DNA from: Enterococcus phoeniculicola ATCC BAA-412
Lineage (GTDB): Bacteria > Bacillota > Bacilli > Lactobacillales > Enterococcaceae
NCBI RefSeq assembly: GCF_000407505.1
Contig: NZ_ASWE01000003.1
Location: 186,001-250,000, forward strand
Direction of reading: 5' to 3'
DNA: 64,000 nt
The notes under the pieces were generated by a model, which was not told where the DNA came from, did not search any database, and saw only the letters and a list, made by a program, of their open reading frames with translations. Made by a program: the position numbers and the translations under genes. Position 1 is the first letter of the stretch. Every line of letters begins with the position of its first letter. Positions 53,820 to 62,068 of the stretch are shown one piece after another.

Positions 53820-53860
53820 AAAGAGTCGTGACAAATTAAACAGGATTGAGAGGAACAACA

Positions 53861-54475
53861 ATGTTTACGGAAGAGAGCTTTGATGTATTTACTATAAATG
53901 GATTAGATAACCGTATGGCGGCTATCCGCTCAGAAATCCAGCCGATTTTTCAAGAGTTGGATGAAGCGTTTAAAGAAGAACTTGAAAAAAAAGTGAAAGA
54001 AGAGCTATTTATTCATATTGCACAGCATCGTAGACGAACTGTCTATCCTCCTGAGAATACGTGGTCTGCGATTAGCAGAAAAAAACGAGGGTATAAAATG
54101 GAGCCTCATTTTCAACTGGGGATTTTTCCTGAGTATGTATTTATGTGGCTGTCTTTTATAGATAATCCAAAGAATGAAAAAGAAATGGCCCAAGTATTAT
54201 TAGATAAACCTGCGCTTTTTTCTCATTTGCCAAAGGATACGATGGTTTCTTTTGATCACACGATAGATCGAGTAGAGAAGCTAAATGAAGTTGATTTACA
54301 AAAAGGGTTAACTCGTTTTCGTGATGTAAAAAAAGGAGAGTTTCAAATTGGACGGATTATTCCTAAAGAAAGTCTACTTTGGAAAAATAAACAAGACGCG
54401 CAAGACTATATGCTCGCTACATATGAAGCATTATTGCCTATTTATCAAGAAACCATTATCTATGCACCAAAATAA
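53861..54475 (+). CDS. YktB-family protein (DUF1054)
   Basis: A 204-residue soluble protein: FTINGLDNRMAAIRSEIQPIF near the N-terminus and RRRTVYPPENTWSAIS are typical of DUF1054/YktB. The function is unknown; a B. subtilis structure exists for the family. ATG 53861 follows GAGAGGA, and an upstream TTG at 53846 is not needed. First gene of a three-gene operon. Confidence 0.88.
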   Translation: MFTEESFDVFTINGLDNRMAAIRSEIQPIFQELDEAFKEELEKKVKEELFIHIAQHRRRTVYPPENTWSAISRKKRGYKMEPHFQLGIFPEYVFMWLSFIDNPKNEKEMAQVLLDKPALFSHLPKDTMVSFDHTIDRVEKLNEVDLQKGLTRFRDVKKGEFQIGRIIPKESLLWKNKQDAQDYMLATYEALLPIYQETIIYAPK

Positions 54476-54494
54476 GTTTAAGAGGAGAATAGTG

Positions 54495-54719
54495 ATGACA
54501 TTTGAAGAAATTTTACCAAAATTAAAGCAGGGAAAGAAAATTGTACGTAAAGGCTGGAGTGGCTTTGAGCTGTATGTTACCTTAGTTGAGGGAGAAATCT
54601 TTGAGGGAGCTCCCGTCACCCCGTATTTTCTAATCAAAACATCTGATGAAGGATTTTCAAGCTTTGCCCCAACTGTTTGTGATATTTTAGCGGAAGATTG
54701 GATAATTGTTGAAGAATGA
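54495..54719 (+). CDS. DUF2829 protein (Tad2-like family)
   Basis: A 74-residue single-domain protein: MTFEEILPKLKQGKKIVRKG at the start, TPYFLIKTSDEGF in the middle and DILAEDWIIVEE at the end. This is the DUF2829 layout, the family that includes Tad2, a phage protein that sequesters the cyclic ADP-ribose signal of Thoeris defence. Most relatives are phage-borne; here it is in a chromosomal operon. AGAGGAG precedes ATG 54495, and the stop overlaps the next start (ATGA). The signal-binding role is an inference from the family only. Confidence 0.78.
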   Translation: MTFEEILPKLKQGKKIVRKGWSGFELYVTLVEGEIFEGAPVTPYFLIKTSDEGFSSFAPTVCDILAEDWIIVEE

Positions 54720-55480
54720 GTAAGATTGTCTATGAAGAATTTGTTGGAAAAACGATTTTAGCGACTGGGGCAGGTTCAGGCATTGGGTACGCACAAGCAC
54801 GAGCCTTTTTAGAGCAAGGGGCTTTTGTCTATGGCTTGGATCAGCAAAGTGTATTAATGCTTCAGTTAAAAGAAGATTATCCTGCTACATTTGCCTTTCA
54901 GGTAGGGGATGTGAAAGAAGCTTCAGTGCTATCTTTGACTGTAGCGGCTTGTTTGGAACGTTTTGGAAAAATTGATATATTGCTGAATACTGCAGGGATT
55001 CTTGATGGGTATCGTCCATTACTGGAAACGAGTGAAGAGCTTTGGGATGAACTGATGGAGGTTGACCTAAAAAGTGTCTATCGATTAACTAAGCTTGTCT
55101 TGCCAGAAATGATAGAACGAGGCAATGGAACGATTATTAATATGGCTTCTATCGCAAGTGTGGTTGCTGGCGGAGGAGGAATCGCTTATACAACTGCTAA
55201 ACACGCTGTCGCAGGATTTACCAAGCAGCTGGCACTTGATTATGCAAGTAAAGGAATTCACGTAAACGCTATTGCACCAGGAGCGATTCAAACCCCGATG
55301 AACCAAGCGGACTTTGCAGGAGATGGGGCGATGGCGAAATGGGTGGAAAATGAAACCCCTGTTAAGCGATGGGCTCAGCCAGAGGAAGTGGCAGCACTAA
55401 CTTTATTTTTAGCAAGTGAACAATCAAGCTATATGCAAGGAACTCTTGTTCCAGTCGATGGTGGCTGGTTATTAAAATAA
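54716..55480 (+). CDS. Short-chain dehydrogenase/reductase (FabG-like)
   Basis: A 254-residue SDR: NAD(P)-binding TGAGSGIGYAQARAF (residues 18-32), NTAGI (near 90), catalytic Ser-Tyr-Lys in MASIASVVAGGGGIAYTTAK (near 144-163), and the C-terminal ASEQSSYMQGTLVPVDGGW. Such enzymes reduce or oxidise varied keto/hydroxy substrates; 3-oxoacyl-ACP reductase is only one option. It starts in an ATGA overlap with the DUF2829 gene. Confidence 0.9.
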   Translation: MSKIVYEEFVGKTILATGAGSGIGYAQARAFLEQGAFVYGLDQQSVLMLQLKEDYPATFAFQVGDVKEASVLSLTVAACLERFGKIDILLNTAGILDGYRPLLETSEELWDELMEVDLKSVYRLTKLVLPEMIERGNGTIINMASIASVVAGGGGIAYTTAKHAVAGFTKQLALDYASKGIHVNAIAPGAIQTPMNQADFAGDGAMAKWVENETPVKRWAQPEEVAALTLFLASEQSSYMQGTLVPVDGGWLLK

Positions 55481-55495
55481 ATTGTTGAGATATTC

Positions 55496-55523
55496 TTGAA
55501 AAATGAATTTTTTCGCGTATGAT
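55496..55523 (+). promoter_or_regulatory. Promoter of queT
   Basis: TTGAAA (55496-55501), 16-base spacer, TATGAT (55518-55523), directly before the structured leader. Confidence 0.6.
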
Positions 55524-55530
55524 AAATAAT

Positions 55531-55624
55531 AGTGGGTTTCCCACACTGTGGCACTTCAGCTGGAGAAGTCAATCTCCCATCCTTTGGTCACAGTTATGAA
55601 CAAGAGAAATCTTGTAAAGGAGAA
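55531..55624 (+). ncRNA. preQ1-II (COG4708) riboswitch candidate
   Basis: The leader of queT folds into P1 GTGGG/CCCAC (55532-55544), P2 CTGTG/CACAG (55546-55550 with 55589-55593) enclosing an extra GGAGA/TCTCC hairpin, and P4 ACAAGA/TCTTGT (55600-55615) followed by AAAGGAGAA. TCCTTT (55580-55585) can pair with AAAGGA (55616-55621), which covers the Shine-Dalgarno. This is the preQ1-II pattern, known before COG4708 (QueT) genes in Lactobacillales. Ligand binding would then block translation. The inserted hairpin within P2 makes it longer than the minimal form. Confidence 0.72.
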
Positions 55625-55630
55625 TGACAA

Positions 55631-56140
55631 ATGAATCAAAAAAAAGCGCGAACTGCCACTCGATGGACAGTGTCAGAGACTGCTAGAATGGCGATGGTGA
55701 CAGGGCTATATGTCGTGGTTACTGTATTTTTATCTGTGATAAGTTTTGGAGTGATTCAAATTCGCTTATCAGAAATGTTTAATTATCTTTCGCTATTCAA
55801 TATACGCTACATTCTAGCGGTGACATTAGGGGTAGCGATTGCCAATCTTGCTTCGCCACTGGGGATTATTGATGTAATTGTTGGAAGTGTTTCTACATTT
55901 CTTGTGTTATTAATTAATTATTATCTAACAAAAAAAATAAGAAATATGACTCATAAAATGATAGTAACAGCTCTCCTGTTTTCTTTTTCAATGTTTACAG
56001 TTGCAGGACAATTAACTATTTTGTATGGAGCACCCTTTCTTTTGAACTGGGGCATTATAGCAATTGGTGAGCTTGTTTCAATGACAGTAGGAGCAGTCAT
56101 CATTCATTGGATAAGTAAAAAAATAGATTTAACTAAATAA
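55631..56140 (+). CDS. queT: Queuosine precursor transporter QueT
   Basis: A 169-residue membrane S-component for preQ1/queuosine precursors that would be energised by the ECF module (ecfA1-ecfA2-ecfT of this window). Motifs: TARMAMVTGLYVVVTVFLS and FGVIQIRLSEMFNYLSLFN, with about five hydrophobic segments. GGAGAA precedes the ATG and is part of the riboswitch. The riboswitch ties it to preQ1 levels. Confidence 0.94.
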   Translation: MNQKKARTATRWTVSETARMAMVTGLYVVVTVFLSVISFGVIQIRLSEMFNYLSLFNIRYILAVTLGVAIANLASPLGIIDVIVGSVSTFLVLLINYYLTKKIRNMTHKMIVTALLFSFSMFTVAGQLTILYGAPFLLNWGIIAIGELVSMTVGAVIIHWISKKIDLTK

Positions 56141-56204
56141 AATAACGAAAAAGAGCGACAAGTAGAGAATGGATATTCTTTGTTTGTCGTTCTTTTTTGT
56201 TATT
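56141..56204 (+). terminator. Terminator after queT
   Basis: AATAACGAAAAAGAGCGACA (56141-56160) pairs with TGTCGTTCTTTTTTGTTATT (56185-56204) with few mismatches. It follows the stop codon directly. Confidence 0.85.
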
Positions 56205-56380
56205 TTTAATAATGATAAGTAGCTAATTTTCTGAATGATTTGCTAACGATGTATGCAATCGTAAATAGTGCTTGAATAAATTTTAACTATACTTATTTAG
56301 TGAAAATCTAGTTGTTCTTAGGTTTGAAACGATAGGTTATCTTTCTCACTATGGATTCTTTGATTGTTCTGTAATGGTAT

Positions 56381-57298
56381 TTAATCTAGCAGGTAGCTTT
56401 CTAGTAGAGTAAGTTGGTTTTGTATATGGTTTATTTGTGTATGCGGTACAAATATACTAAGCGATGAAAGGATTTCTTGTTTAAATATGTCCCATTTGTT
56501 TTGAGTCAATTCTTTTTTTTGCATCCCTTTTTTGATATATTCTGCAATTTTTTTCCACATAAACATATACCAATTATGTTCAGAAATGACATAGCTTTCA
56601 AATAGTTGAGTTGTCAATAAAACGTTTGAATATTTTTTTGTTCGAACAGAATTAATTAGCATACTAATCAATGCACGTTCAACAATTTGATTACTTTGAA
56701 CATCAGTCAATGGAGTTTTATTGACCATTTTTAATACCTTTAGAAATAACTTTGGTGAAACTTGATTGATTCCATTAAGCTGTTGGTAAGAAAGAAAATC
56801 TAAGTCATAGAGAGTGTATACAGTAGCATTTTGTAATCTTTTAAGAATACGATGTTCTAAACTATTTATTTCATTTTCACTTACTTCCGAGTCTGGATTA
56901 AGTAAATAATCAGAACTCAAAATTTTATATAAGGCTTCTTCTTTCCCTAATGTGAAGGTGGTCGTTTGTATATATTCTTTAAATTCTTTAATTAGTGGCG
57001 TGCTATGTTGAAAATCTTTCTTATAGATTAGTGATAGGCAATCTATTTTATATGTAACAGTTGTTGAAAGACCCATTAATTTTTCTGTACACTCAAAAGG
57101 AGAAAGAGAAAGAATTTCTATAAGAAGGGCAAGGTCCGTAATTCTAATATCACTTTCTTCTTTTACAAAACGCTGAAAGGTTCTGCTGGAGATGCCATTC
57201 TCATCAAATACACGTAATGGTATTTTTTTTCCACGCCTAATTTCTTCTAAATATGTGCCAAATAAGCTATATTCATCAATATTCTTTTGAGTTTTCAT
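56381..57298 (-). CDS. Rgg-like helix-turn-helix regulator beside the pilus operon
   Basis: A 305-residue protein with an N-terminal DNA-binding segment (about 10-70; FGTYLEEIRRGKKI, GISSRTFQRFVKEE) and a long helical C-terminus (about 80-305) like the TPR-type domain of Rgg/MutR regulators. ATG 57298 lies six bases after GGAGG on the minus strand; 18 upstream in-frame codons are not needed. It is divergent from the pilus genes across a 340-base AT-rich region, so it is the best candidate for their control. Peptide pheromone binding is possible but not shown. Confidence 0.72.
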   Translation of the reverse strand: MKTQKNIDEYSLFGTYLEEIRRGKKIPLRVFDENGISSRTFQRFVKEESDIRITDLALLIEILSLSPFECTEKLMGLSTTVTYKIDCLSLIYKKDFQHSTPLIKEFKEYIQTTTFTLGKEEALYKILSSDYLLNPDSEVSENEINSLEHRILKRLQNATVYTLYDLDFLSYQQLNGINQVSPKLFLKVLKMVNKTPLTDVQSNQIVERALISMLINSVRTKKYSNVLLTTQLFESYVISEHNWYMFMWKKIAEYIKKGMQKKELTQNKWDIFKQEILSSLSIFVPHTQINHIQNQLTLLESYLLD

Positions 57299-57641
57299 AC
57301 TCATCCTCCAATTTATTTCACGCCAGTTTGTCGTAAAGCCAACATTTTTCATAAATTTGATATTAATATTACATTAAGTGATATTTATAAGCAATGAAAA
57401 AACATAAAAAACGTTATTTTTTATTTTTGAACGAAATATAACCCTTGTTATAGCAAGGTTTATTAGTTATGCAAGAAAATGAATATTTGGGGAATCGTTA
57501 TTTTATGTTTTCGGGAGGAAAATAAAATAAGCTGAGAATTTATTGATGTCTTATAATTTTTCGGGAAAAAGAATGGGGACATGTTACTTGGTAAGAAATC
57601 AAAAAAATAAGAATCTACACAAAAAAAAGGAATCTTCACCA
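57299..57641. promoter_or_regulatory. Divergent intergenic region between Rgg-like gene and pilus operon
   Basis: Very AT-rich. A hairpin AACC-TTG/CAA-GGTT occurs near 57441-57463 and may be an operator. GGGAGG at 57513-57518 has no start at a proper distance. A 15-codon frame at 57394-57441 (MKKHKKRYFLFLNEI) is cationic then hydrophobic but has no good ribosome binding site. No consensus -35/-10 pair stands out, as expected for an activator-dependent promoter. Confidence 0.5.
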
Positions 57642-58133
57642 ATGAAGGATTTGATGTATTTGTTTATGAAGATTATCTTTCTTATTCTTTTATTTATGTT
57701 ACTTTTTACCTTTGTTTTTGGCATTCATCGTGTAAAAAATGCCAGCATGGCTCCATCTGTTAAAGAAGGAGACATTCTTTTATTTTATCGACTCGATCAT
57801 AGTTATCACTCTGGAGATATTGTTGTCTTAGAAAAAAATAAGGAAAAACAAGCACTGCGCGTTGTTGCTGTCTCTGGAGATGAAGTAGATATCACCAAGG
57901 ATGGTCTAAAAGTTAACGGACACCCACAAGATGGCTTAGAAAAAGGCTACATTATGGAGGATACTGAACAGTTTGTTGAAGGGATTACACTTCCTGTGAC
58001 CCTGAAAAAAAATGAATTTTTTGTACTAGGAGATAGTCGAGGGCATGCTGAGGATAGTCGGATTTATGGTCCTGTAAGCACCAATCAGATTCAAGGAAAA
58101 ATAATGACTGTGATACGTAGAAGAAATTTTTAG
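57642..58133 (+). CDS. SipA-like type I signal peptidase homologue (pilus-associated)
   Basis: A 163-residue S26-family protein with an N-terminal transmembrane segment (about 5-25) and extracytoplasmic domain. The Ser box NASMAPSVKEGD (Ser near 36) and the GDSRGHAEDSRIYGPV box are conserved, but where active enzymes have Lys-Arg-Val this protein has QALRVVAVSGD: the catalytic Lys is Leu. In S. pyogenes FCT loci, SipA proteins also lack the catalytic dyad and act in pilus assembly. ATG 57642 follows AAGGA; the frame is open to 57543, and an earlier start (ATG 57546) cannot be excluded. First gene of the pilus operon. Confidence 0.82.
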   Translation: MKDLMYLFMKIIFLILLFMLLFTFVFGIHRVKNASMAPSVKEGDILLFYRLDHSYHSGDIVVLEKNKEKQALRVVAVSGDEVDITKDGLKVNGHPQDGLEKGYIMEDTEQFVEGITLPVTLKKNEFFVLGDSRGHAEDSRIYGPVSTNQIQGKIMTVIRRRNF

Positions 58134-58177
58134 ACAAACAGACAATCTATTCTAAAGGAGAGGAGGAGATAAAAACG

Positions 58178-60820
58178 ATGAAAAAACTAAGAATAGCGGC
58201 TGTGTGTATTCTGTTATTCTCGCTACTAGTTCATATAGGAATTCCGATACGAGCAGTCGCAGAGACGATGGCAATGGAAGAACTTAAAAGAGACAATGGG
58301 GATGATTTAGTAGATGATGAAACAAATACAACGGATACTCTAATAGAAACAGACGAGACTGATCAGACAATCGACTCAAATCAAGTTTTTTCTACGTTAG
58401 ACTCAACGACAAAAAGTATTGAAACGCAAGAAGGAAAAAGAGAGGAATCATCACCTGAAGCTAGAGCTATTTCTGAGGGGGTGAATGTGTATTCAACAAT
58501 CACAGGGAGTAAGAGAATTGATGCTATTTTTCCTGATGCTAATTTGGCAGTGGTTGTTTCCCGAACGCTAGGTTACGGGACGAATACAGCTCAAAAAGTC
58601 ACTCAAACAACACTGAATACTATAACGACTCTTTCTGCTGACTCTATTGTAGTTTCTTCAATTGAGGGGATTCAATACTTGAATGGTGCAACAAAAATAT
58701 CGTTTGAGAATTCTTTGAATATTACTGATTTAAGTCCATTGAAAGGATCAAATCTAACTAAGCTAAAGCAATTGTATTTAAAAAACAACAAGATTACAGA
58801 CATAACGCCTTTAGCTACCGCTGGACTAACGAGTCTTGAAGAACTTTATCTAGAGGATAATCAGATAACCAATCTAACAGGAATTGAAAATATCTTAAGC
58901 TTAAAATACCTAAGCTTTCAAAATTCTGGGGATACAGGTAATGCAATTACCTCGTTAGCGCCTCTGTCTAAATTGGTAAATTTACAAAAAATTTGGGGAA
59001 AAAGTAATCAGGTTACCAGTTTACAGCCATTGGAAAATTTGTCGAAATTAACAGATGTTTTCATGGAGAGCAATGAGCTACATAGTATCTCTGGAATGGA
59101 GAATAAACTCAATTTAGTTAATTTCAGCATTATGTATCAGCAGGTAAAAGACTTAACTCCAATAGTGAATTCAACTGCTTTAGTGAGTCTGTATATTCGA
59201 GAAAATCAAATTTCCAGTGTGGAACCCCTAAAAAATATGGTGAAATTGAATACTTTATTGATGGAAAGTAATCATGTAGTCGATATAAGTCCTTTAAATA
59301 AGTTAACAAGCTTAACTTTATTTCTAGCAACAAACCAAACCTACACGTTACCCAAAGATGAATATTCTACGTTAATTCCTTTTGAATTAAATACTATCGT
59401 TAAAACAAGGAATGGGGCGGTTGTCAATCCATCAGTGATTTCGGACGGGGGTGTATATCAGAATTCGCTTATTCAATGGGACTTACCTAAGGGACAGACA
59501 GAAGTTTCGTATAGTTGGTACACTACTAGTCCAGCTCCAGGGGAATTCAGTGGAAAAGTTATTCAGCCAGTGGAAGAAAAAGAAACCGTTGATTTCACGA
59601 TTACAAATACAATTTTAAATAATCCGAATGCTGGTGAAACCATCGAATATACGATTAAAATGACTTCTGAAAATGGTGCAGTGATTCTTCCTTCAAAAAA
59701 TAACCTTGTGCCTTTACCTGAGGATAGTACTATTGGAACCTTTTCACTGAAAAATGGGGAGTCTATAACATTGAAGGGGCTTCCGAAAACGACGTATACA
59801 GTTTTTGAAAAGATTGACACCACTTATTATCGTTCTCAATATAGTTCTGTTCACGATACAGAAAATTTGACGAATCAACCATTGCCTAGCAATAGGACTA
59901 TAAGTAATCGTTTAGCAGCAACAGAGAATCGGTTAGAATTTCTAAATAAGTATAAGTCAAAAATGAGTATTAGCAATCTTTTTTTGCCATCTGAGGCGAT
60001 GAATTCAGCGGTATATGATATTTTCTTTACTTATCCAGATGGTTCAACAAGTGAAAATCATTTTACAGGTGTCACGTTAACTGAAGGTCAGCCTTTTGAA
60101 GAAATGATTGAAGTTGGGACGACTTATCAAGTAATTCAACGGGAAATTGTCGGATATGAGCCATCAGTTGAACTAACTGAAGAGGGAAAAAAACAACCAA
60201 GAAAATTTGGGGAAATTGATAAGAGTTTGTCTGCATCAGGAGTTATTGGTATAGAAGAAAACAGTCTTGTGTTTAAAAATGTTAAAACAGAGCAGTTGGA
60301 AATAACAACAAAAGATACAAGTAAATATCCAAATATCAATCAAACGTTTGAGTATACAATGAAGTTTTCTAAAACAGATCAATCCGAAGGCGCTAAATAT
60401 ACAGCAGATAAATATGTAGGAAATTCAGTTGTTGAAACGTATGAGGTAACAGCAGGTCAAACTTCGTTAGATGTTCATTTAAAGGATGGGGAACGCTTAG
60501 TTTTCCCAAAGCTTCCAATTGATAGCCAATTTTCAATAGAACAAAAAGGTGTCACTAGCTATCTAACGACAATTTTTGATTCAACGAACAATGGAATAAT
60601 AACTGGAGGCGGACTTAGTAAGGGAAGAAAAATTGAGGGGCAGATGGAAGTTTACGGAAATCAACTTTCTTTTACGAACCATTCCGATTATATTCCGCCA
60701 TCAACAGGAATTAGCCAAAGTGGGCTTGCTTCATGGACAATCATTTTTATGGTGATTGCGTGTCTAATAAGTTATCTTTTCCAAAAGCAAATACGATATT
60801 TAAGAAATAAAAATAGGTAG
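58178..60820 (+). CDS. LRR-containing surface adhesin, putative pilus tip
   Basis: An 880-residue wall-anchored protein: signal peptide (1-30), acidic Thr/Glu-rich linker (30-98), internalin-like cap (DAIFPDANLAVVVSRTLG near 115), about nine 22-residue leucine-rich repeats (about 160-395; e.g. LKQLYLKNNKITDITPL), and three immunoglobulin-like domains of pilin type (about 455-840; LKNGESITLKGLP). The C-terminus has sorting signal PPSTG (near 840), a hydrophobic segment and RNKNR. GGAGAGGAGG precedes the ATG. The place in the operon is that of Cpa in GAS, but no thioester domain is visible. Role in host binding is inferred. Confidence 0.85.
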   Translation: MKKLRIAAVCILLFSLLVHIGIPIRAVAETMAMEELKRDNGDDLVDDETNTTDTLIETDETDQTIDSNQVFSTLDSTTKSIETQEGKREESSPEARAISEGVNVYSTITGSKRIDAIFPDANLAVVVSRTLGYGTNTAQKVTQTTLNTITTLSADSIVVSSIEGIQYLNGATKISFENSLNITDLSPLKGSNLTKLKQLYLKNNKITDITPLATAGLTSLEELYLEDNQITNLTGIENILSLKYLSFQNSGDTGNAITSLAPLSKLVNLQKIWGKSNQVTSLQPLENLSKLTDVFMESNELHSISGMENKLNLVNFSIMYQQVKDLTPIVNSTALVSLYIRENQISSVEPLKNMVKLNTLLMESNHVVDISPLNKLTSLTLFLATNQTYTLPKDEYSTLIPFELNTIVKTRNGAVVNPSVISDGGVYQNSLIQWDLPKGQTEVSYSWYTTSPAPGEFSGKVIQPVEEKETVDFTITNTILNNPNAGETIEYTIKMTSENGAVILPSKNNLVPLPEDSTIGTFSLKNGESITLKGLPKTTYTVFEKIDTTYYRSQYSSVHDTENLTNQPLPSNRTISNRLAATENRLEFLNKYKSKMSISNLFLPSEAMNSAVYDIFFTYPDGSTSENHFTGVTLTEGQPFEEMIEVGTTYQVIQREIVGYEPSVELTEEGKKQPRKFGEIDKSLSASGVIGIEENSLVFKNVKTEQLEITTKDTSKYPNINQTFEYTMKFSKTDQSEGAKYTADKYVGNSVVETYEVTAGQTSLDVHLKDGERLVFPKLPIDSQFSIEQKGVTSYLTTIFDSTNNGIITGGGLSKGRKIEGQMEVYGNQLSFTNHSDYIPPSTGISQSGLASWTIIFMVIACLISYLFQKQIRYLRNKNR

Positions 60821-60874
60821 ACAATTAAAGTGTCTGCTGAATTTAAATGAAAAGAAATTTAAGGAGAGAAAATA

Positions 60875-62041
60875 ATGAATAAAACTTTAGGGAAAATTTT
60901 AACATTTTCAGCAGTAGTAGGATTTGGAGTGTTAGCAACTATACCAGCATTTGCGGCAGATCCAGCAACACCAGAACCAAGTGTCGTCTTAACAAAGACA
61001 TTTGTTACACCGGACAAAACAGTCGTAACAATGCCAAGTGTGTTTAACTTTGAATTTGAGGTTGTAGAAGATTCATTCACTCCTCATGGTGCGACAACAC
61101 CAGATTCATCAGTTACAGTACCAGATATTACAGATAAAGTGGTATCGTTCACTCCTGCAGCTGATAAGGGAACGACTGTAGATGGAGCAACTACCACCTA
61201 TAAACAAACTGGGAATTTATTGGAAGGTATCACATTCCCAGAAGCAGGCGTTTATAAGTATACTATTACAGAAAAAACAGGAACCTATGTTGTGGACCCA
61301 GCAACGGAAGAATTAGTTTACAGTACAGCAACTTATACATTGTATGTTTATGTAAGTCGTGATACAGATGGAAATCCTATTGTAGATGGCGGGACAGTGG
61401 AAGATGAAAATGATAAGAAAGTAGACCCGACTCCTTCGACCCCATCAACTGGTGGAGGTTCAAATGAAGTAGAGGCAGCAAATGGCTTTAATTTTACGAA
61501 TATTTATCGGAAGCAGGCGGGAAGTATAACTCCTCCAGATCCTAGCAATCCAGATGCAGGACTAGTGGTTTCAAAAACAATTACTGGGGATTTATCAAAC
61601 ACGTCCGATGAATTTACGTATTCATTTTTATTGGAAGATACACCGTTAGTTTCTGGTGAAACATATACACTTTCAACACCTACTGGAAATATCACTGTAA
61701 CGCCAGGGACAACAGCGACATTCAAATTAAAAGGGGGAGAACAAGCCTTACTTTTAAATGCACCGGCTGGAGCAAGCTTTCATGTTGAGGAAACTGATTT
61801 TGGCTATTATACGCCATCCAATGTTTTAGAATTAAATAGTGTGGCGGCAGCTTCAGAAAGTAATGTAAAAGCAGGAGGTATCTTAGGAGAAAACAGTAAT
61901 AAAACAGACTATACAAACAATTGGGAAACAACAACACCAACAGGGATTATTCTAAATAATTTACCTTATGTACTTCTTATTGTAGTTGCGGTGACTGGAT
62001 TTGGGGCGTATATCGTAAGTAAACGTCATCATAAATCTTAA
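60875..62041 (+). CDS. Major pilin, FctA/Spy0128-like backbone
   Basis: A 388-residue pilus shaft subunit. Signal peptide 1-28, N-domain about 36-212 and C-domain about 230-350, both of the FctA type. Candidate self-made isopeptide bonds: Lys41-Asn209 with Glu133, and Lys234 with Asn348/349 and Glu305/306. A loop TPSTPSTGGGSNE (186-198) interrupts the N-domain. The sorting signal is TTPTG (353-357), close to the EVPTG of Spy0128 and not a classical LPXTG, consistent with the class B sortase next door. AAGGAGAG precedes the ATG. Confidence 0.9.
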   Translation: MNKTLGKILTFSAVVGFGVLATIPAFAADPATPEPSVVLTKTFVTPDKTVVTMPSVFNFEFEVVEDSFTPHGATTPDSSVTVPDITDKVVSFTPAADKGTTVDGATTTYKQTGNLLEGITFPEAGVYKYTITEKTGTYVVDPATEELVYSTATYTLYVYVSRDTDGNPIVDGGTVEDENDKKVDPTPSTPSTGGGSNEVEAANGFNFTNIYRKQAGSITPPDPSNPDAGLVVSKTITGDLSNTSDEFTYSFLLEDTPLVSGETYTLSTPTGNITVTPGTTATFKLKGGEQALLLNAPAGASFHVEETDFGYYTPSNVLELNSVAAASESNVKAGGILGENSNKTDYTNNWETTTPTGIILNNLPYVLLIVVAVTGFGAYIVSKRHHKS

Positions 62042-62068
62042 GAGAAATGAGATGGCTGTGAAGAGACC

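Noticed and set aside
57394-57441. 15-codon peptide as an Rgg pheromone precursor
   Set aside because: Size is below usual SHP precursors and no ribosome binding site is present; kept only as a remark.
58178-60820. Tip protein as a Cpa-like thioester adhesin
   Set aside because: No Cys-containing thioester motif is seen; the N-terminal half is LRR repeats.
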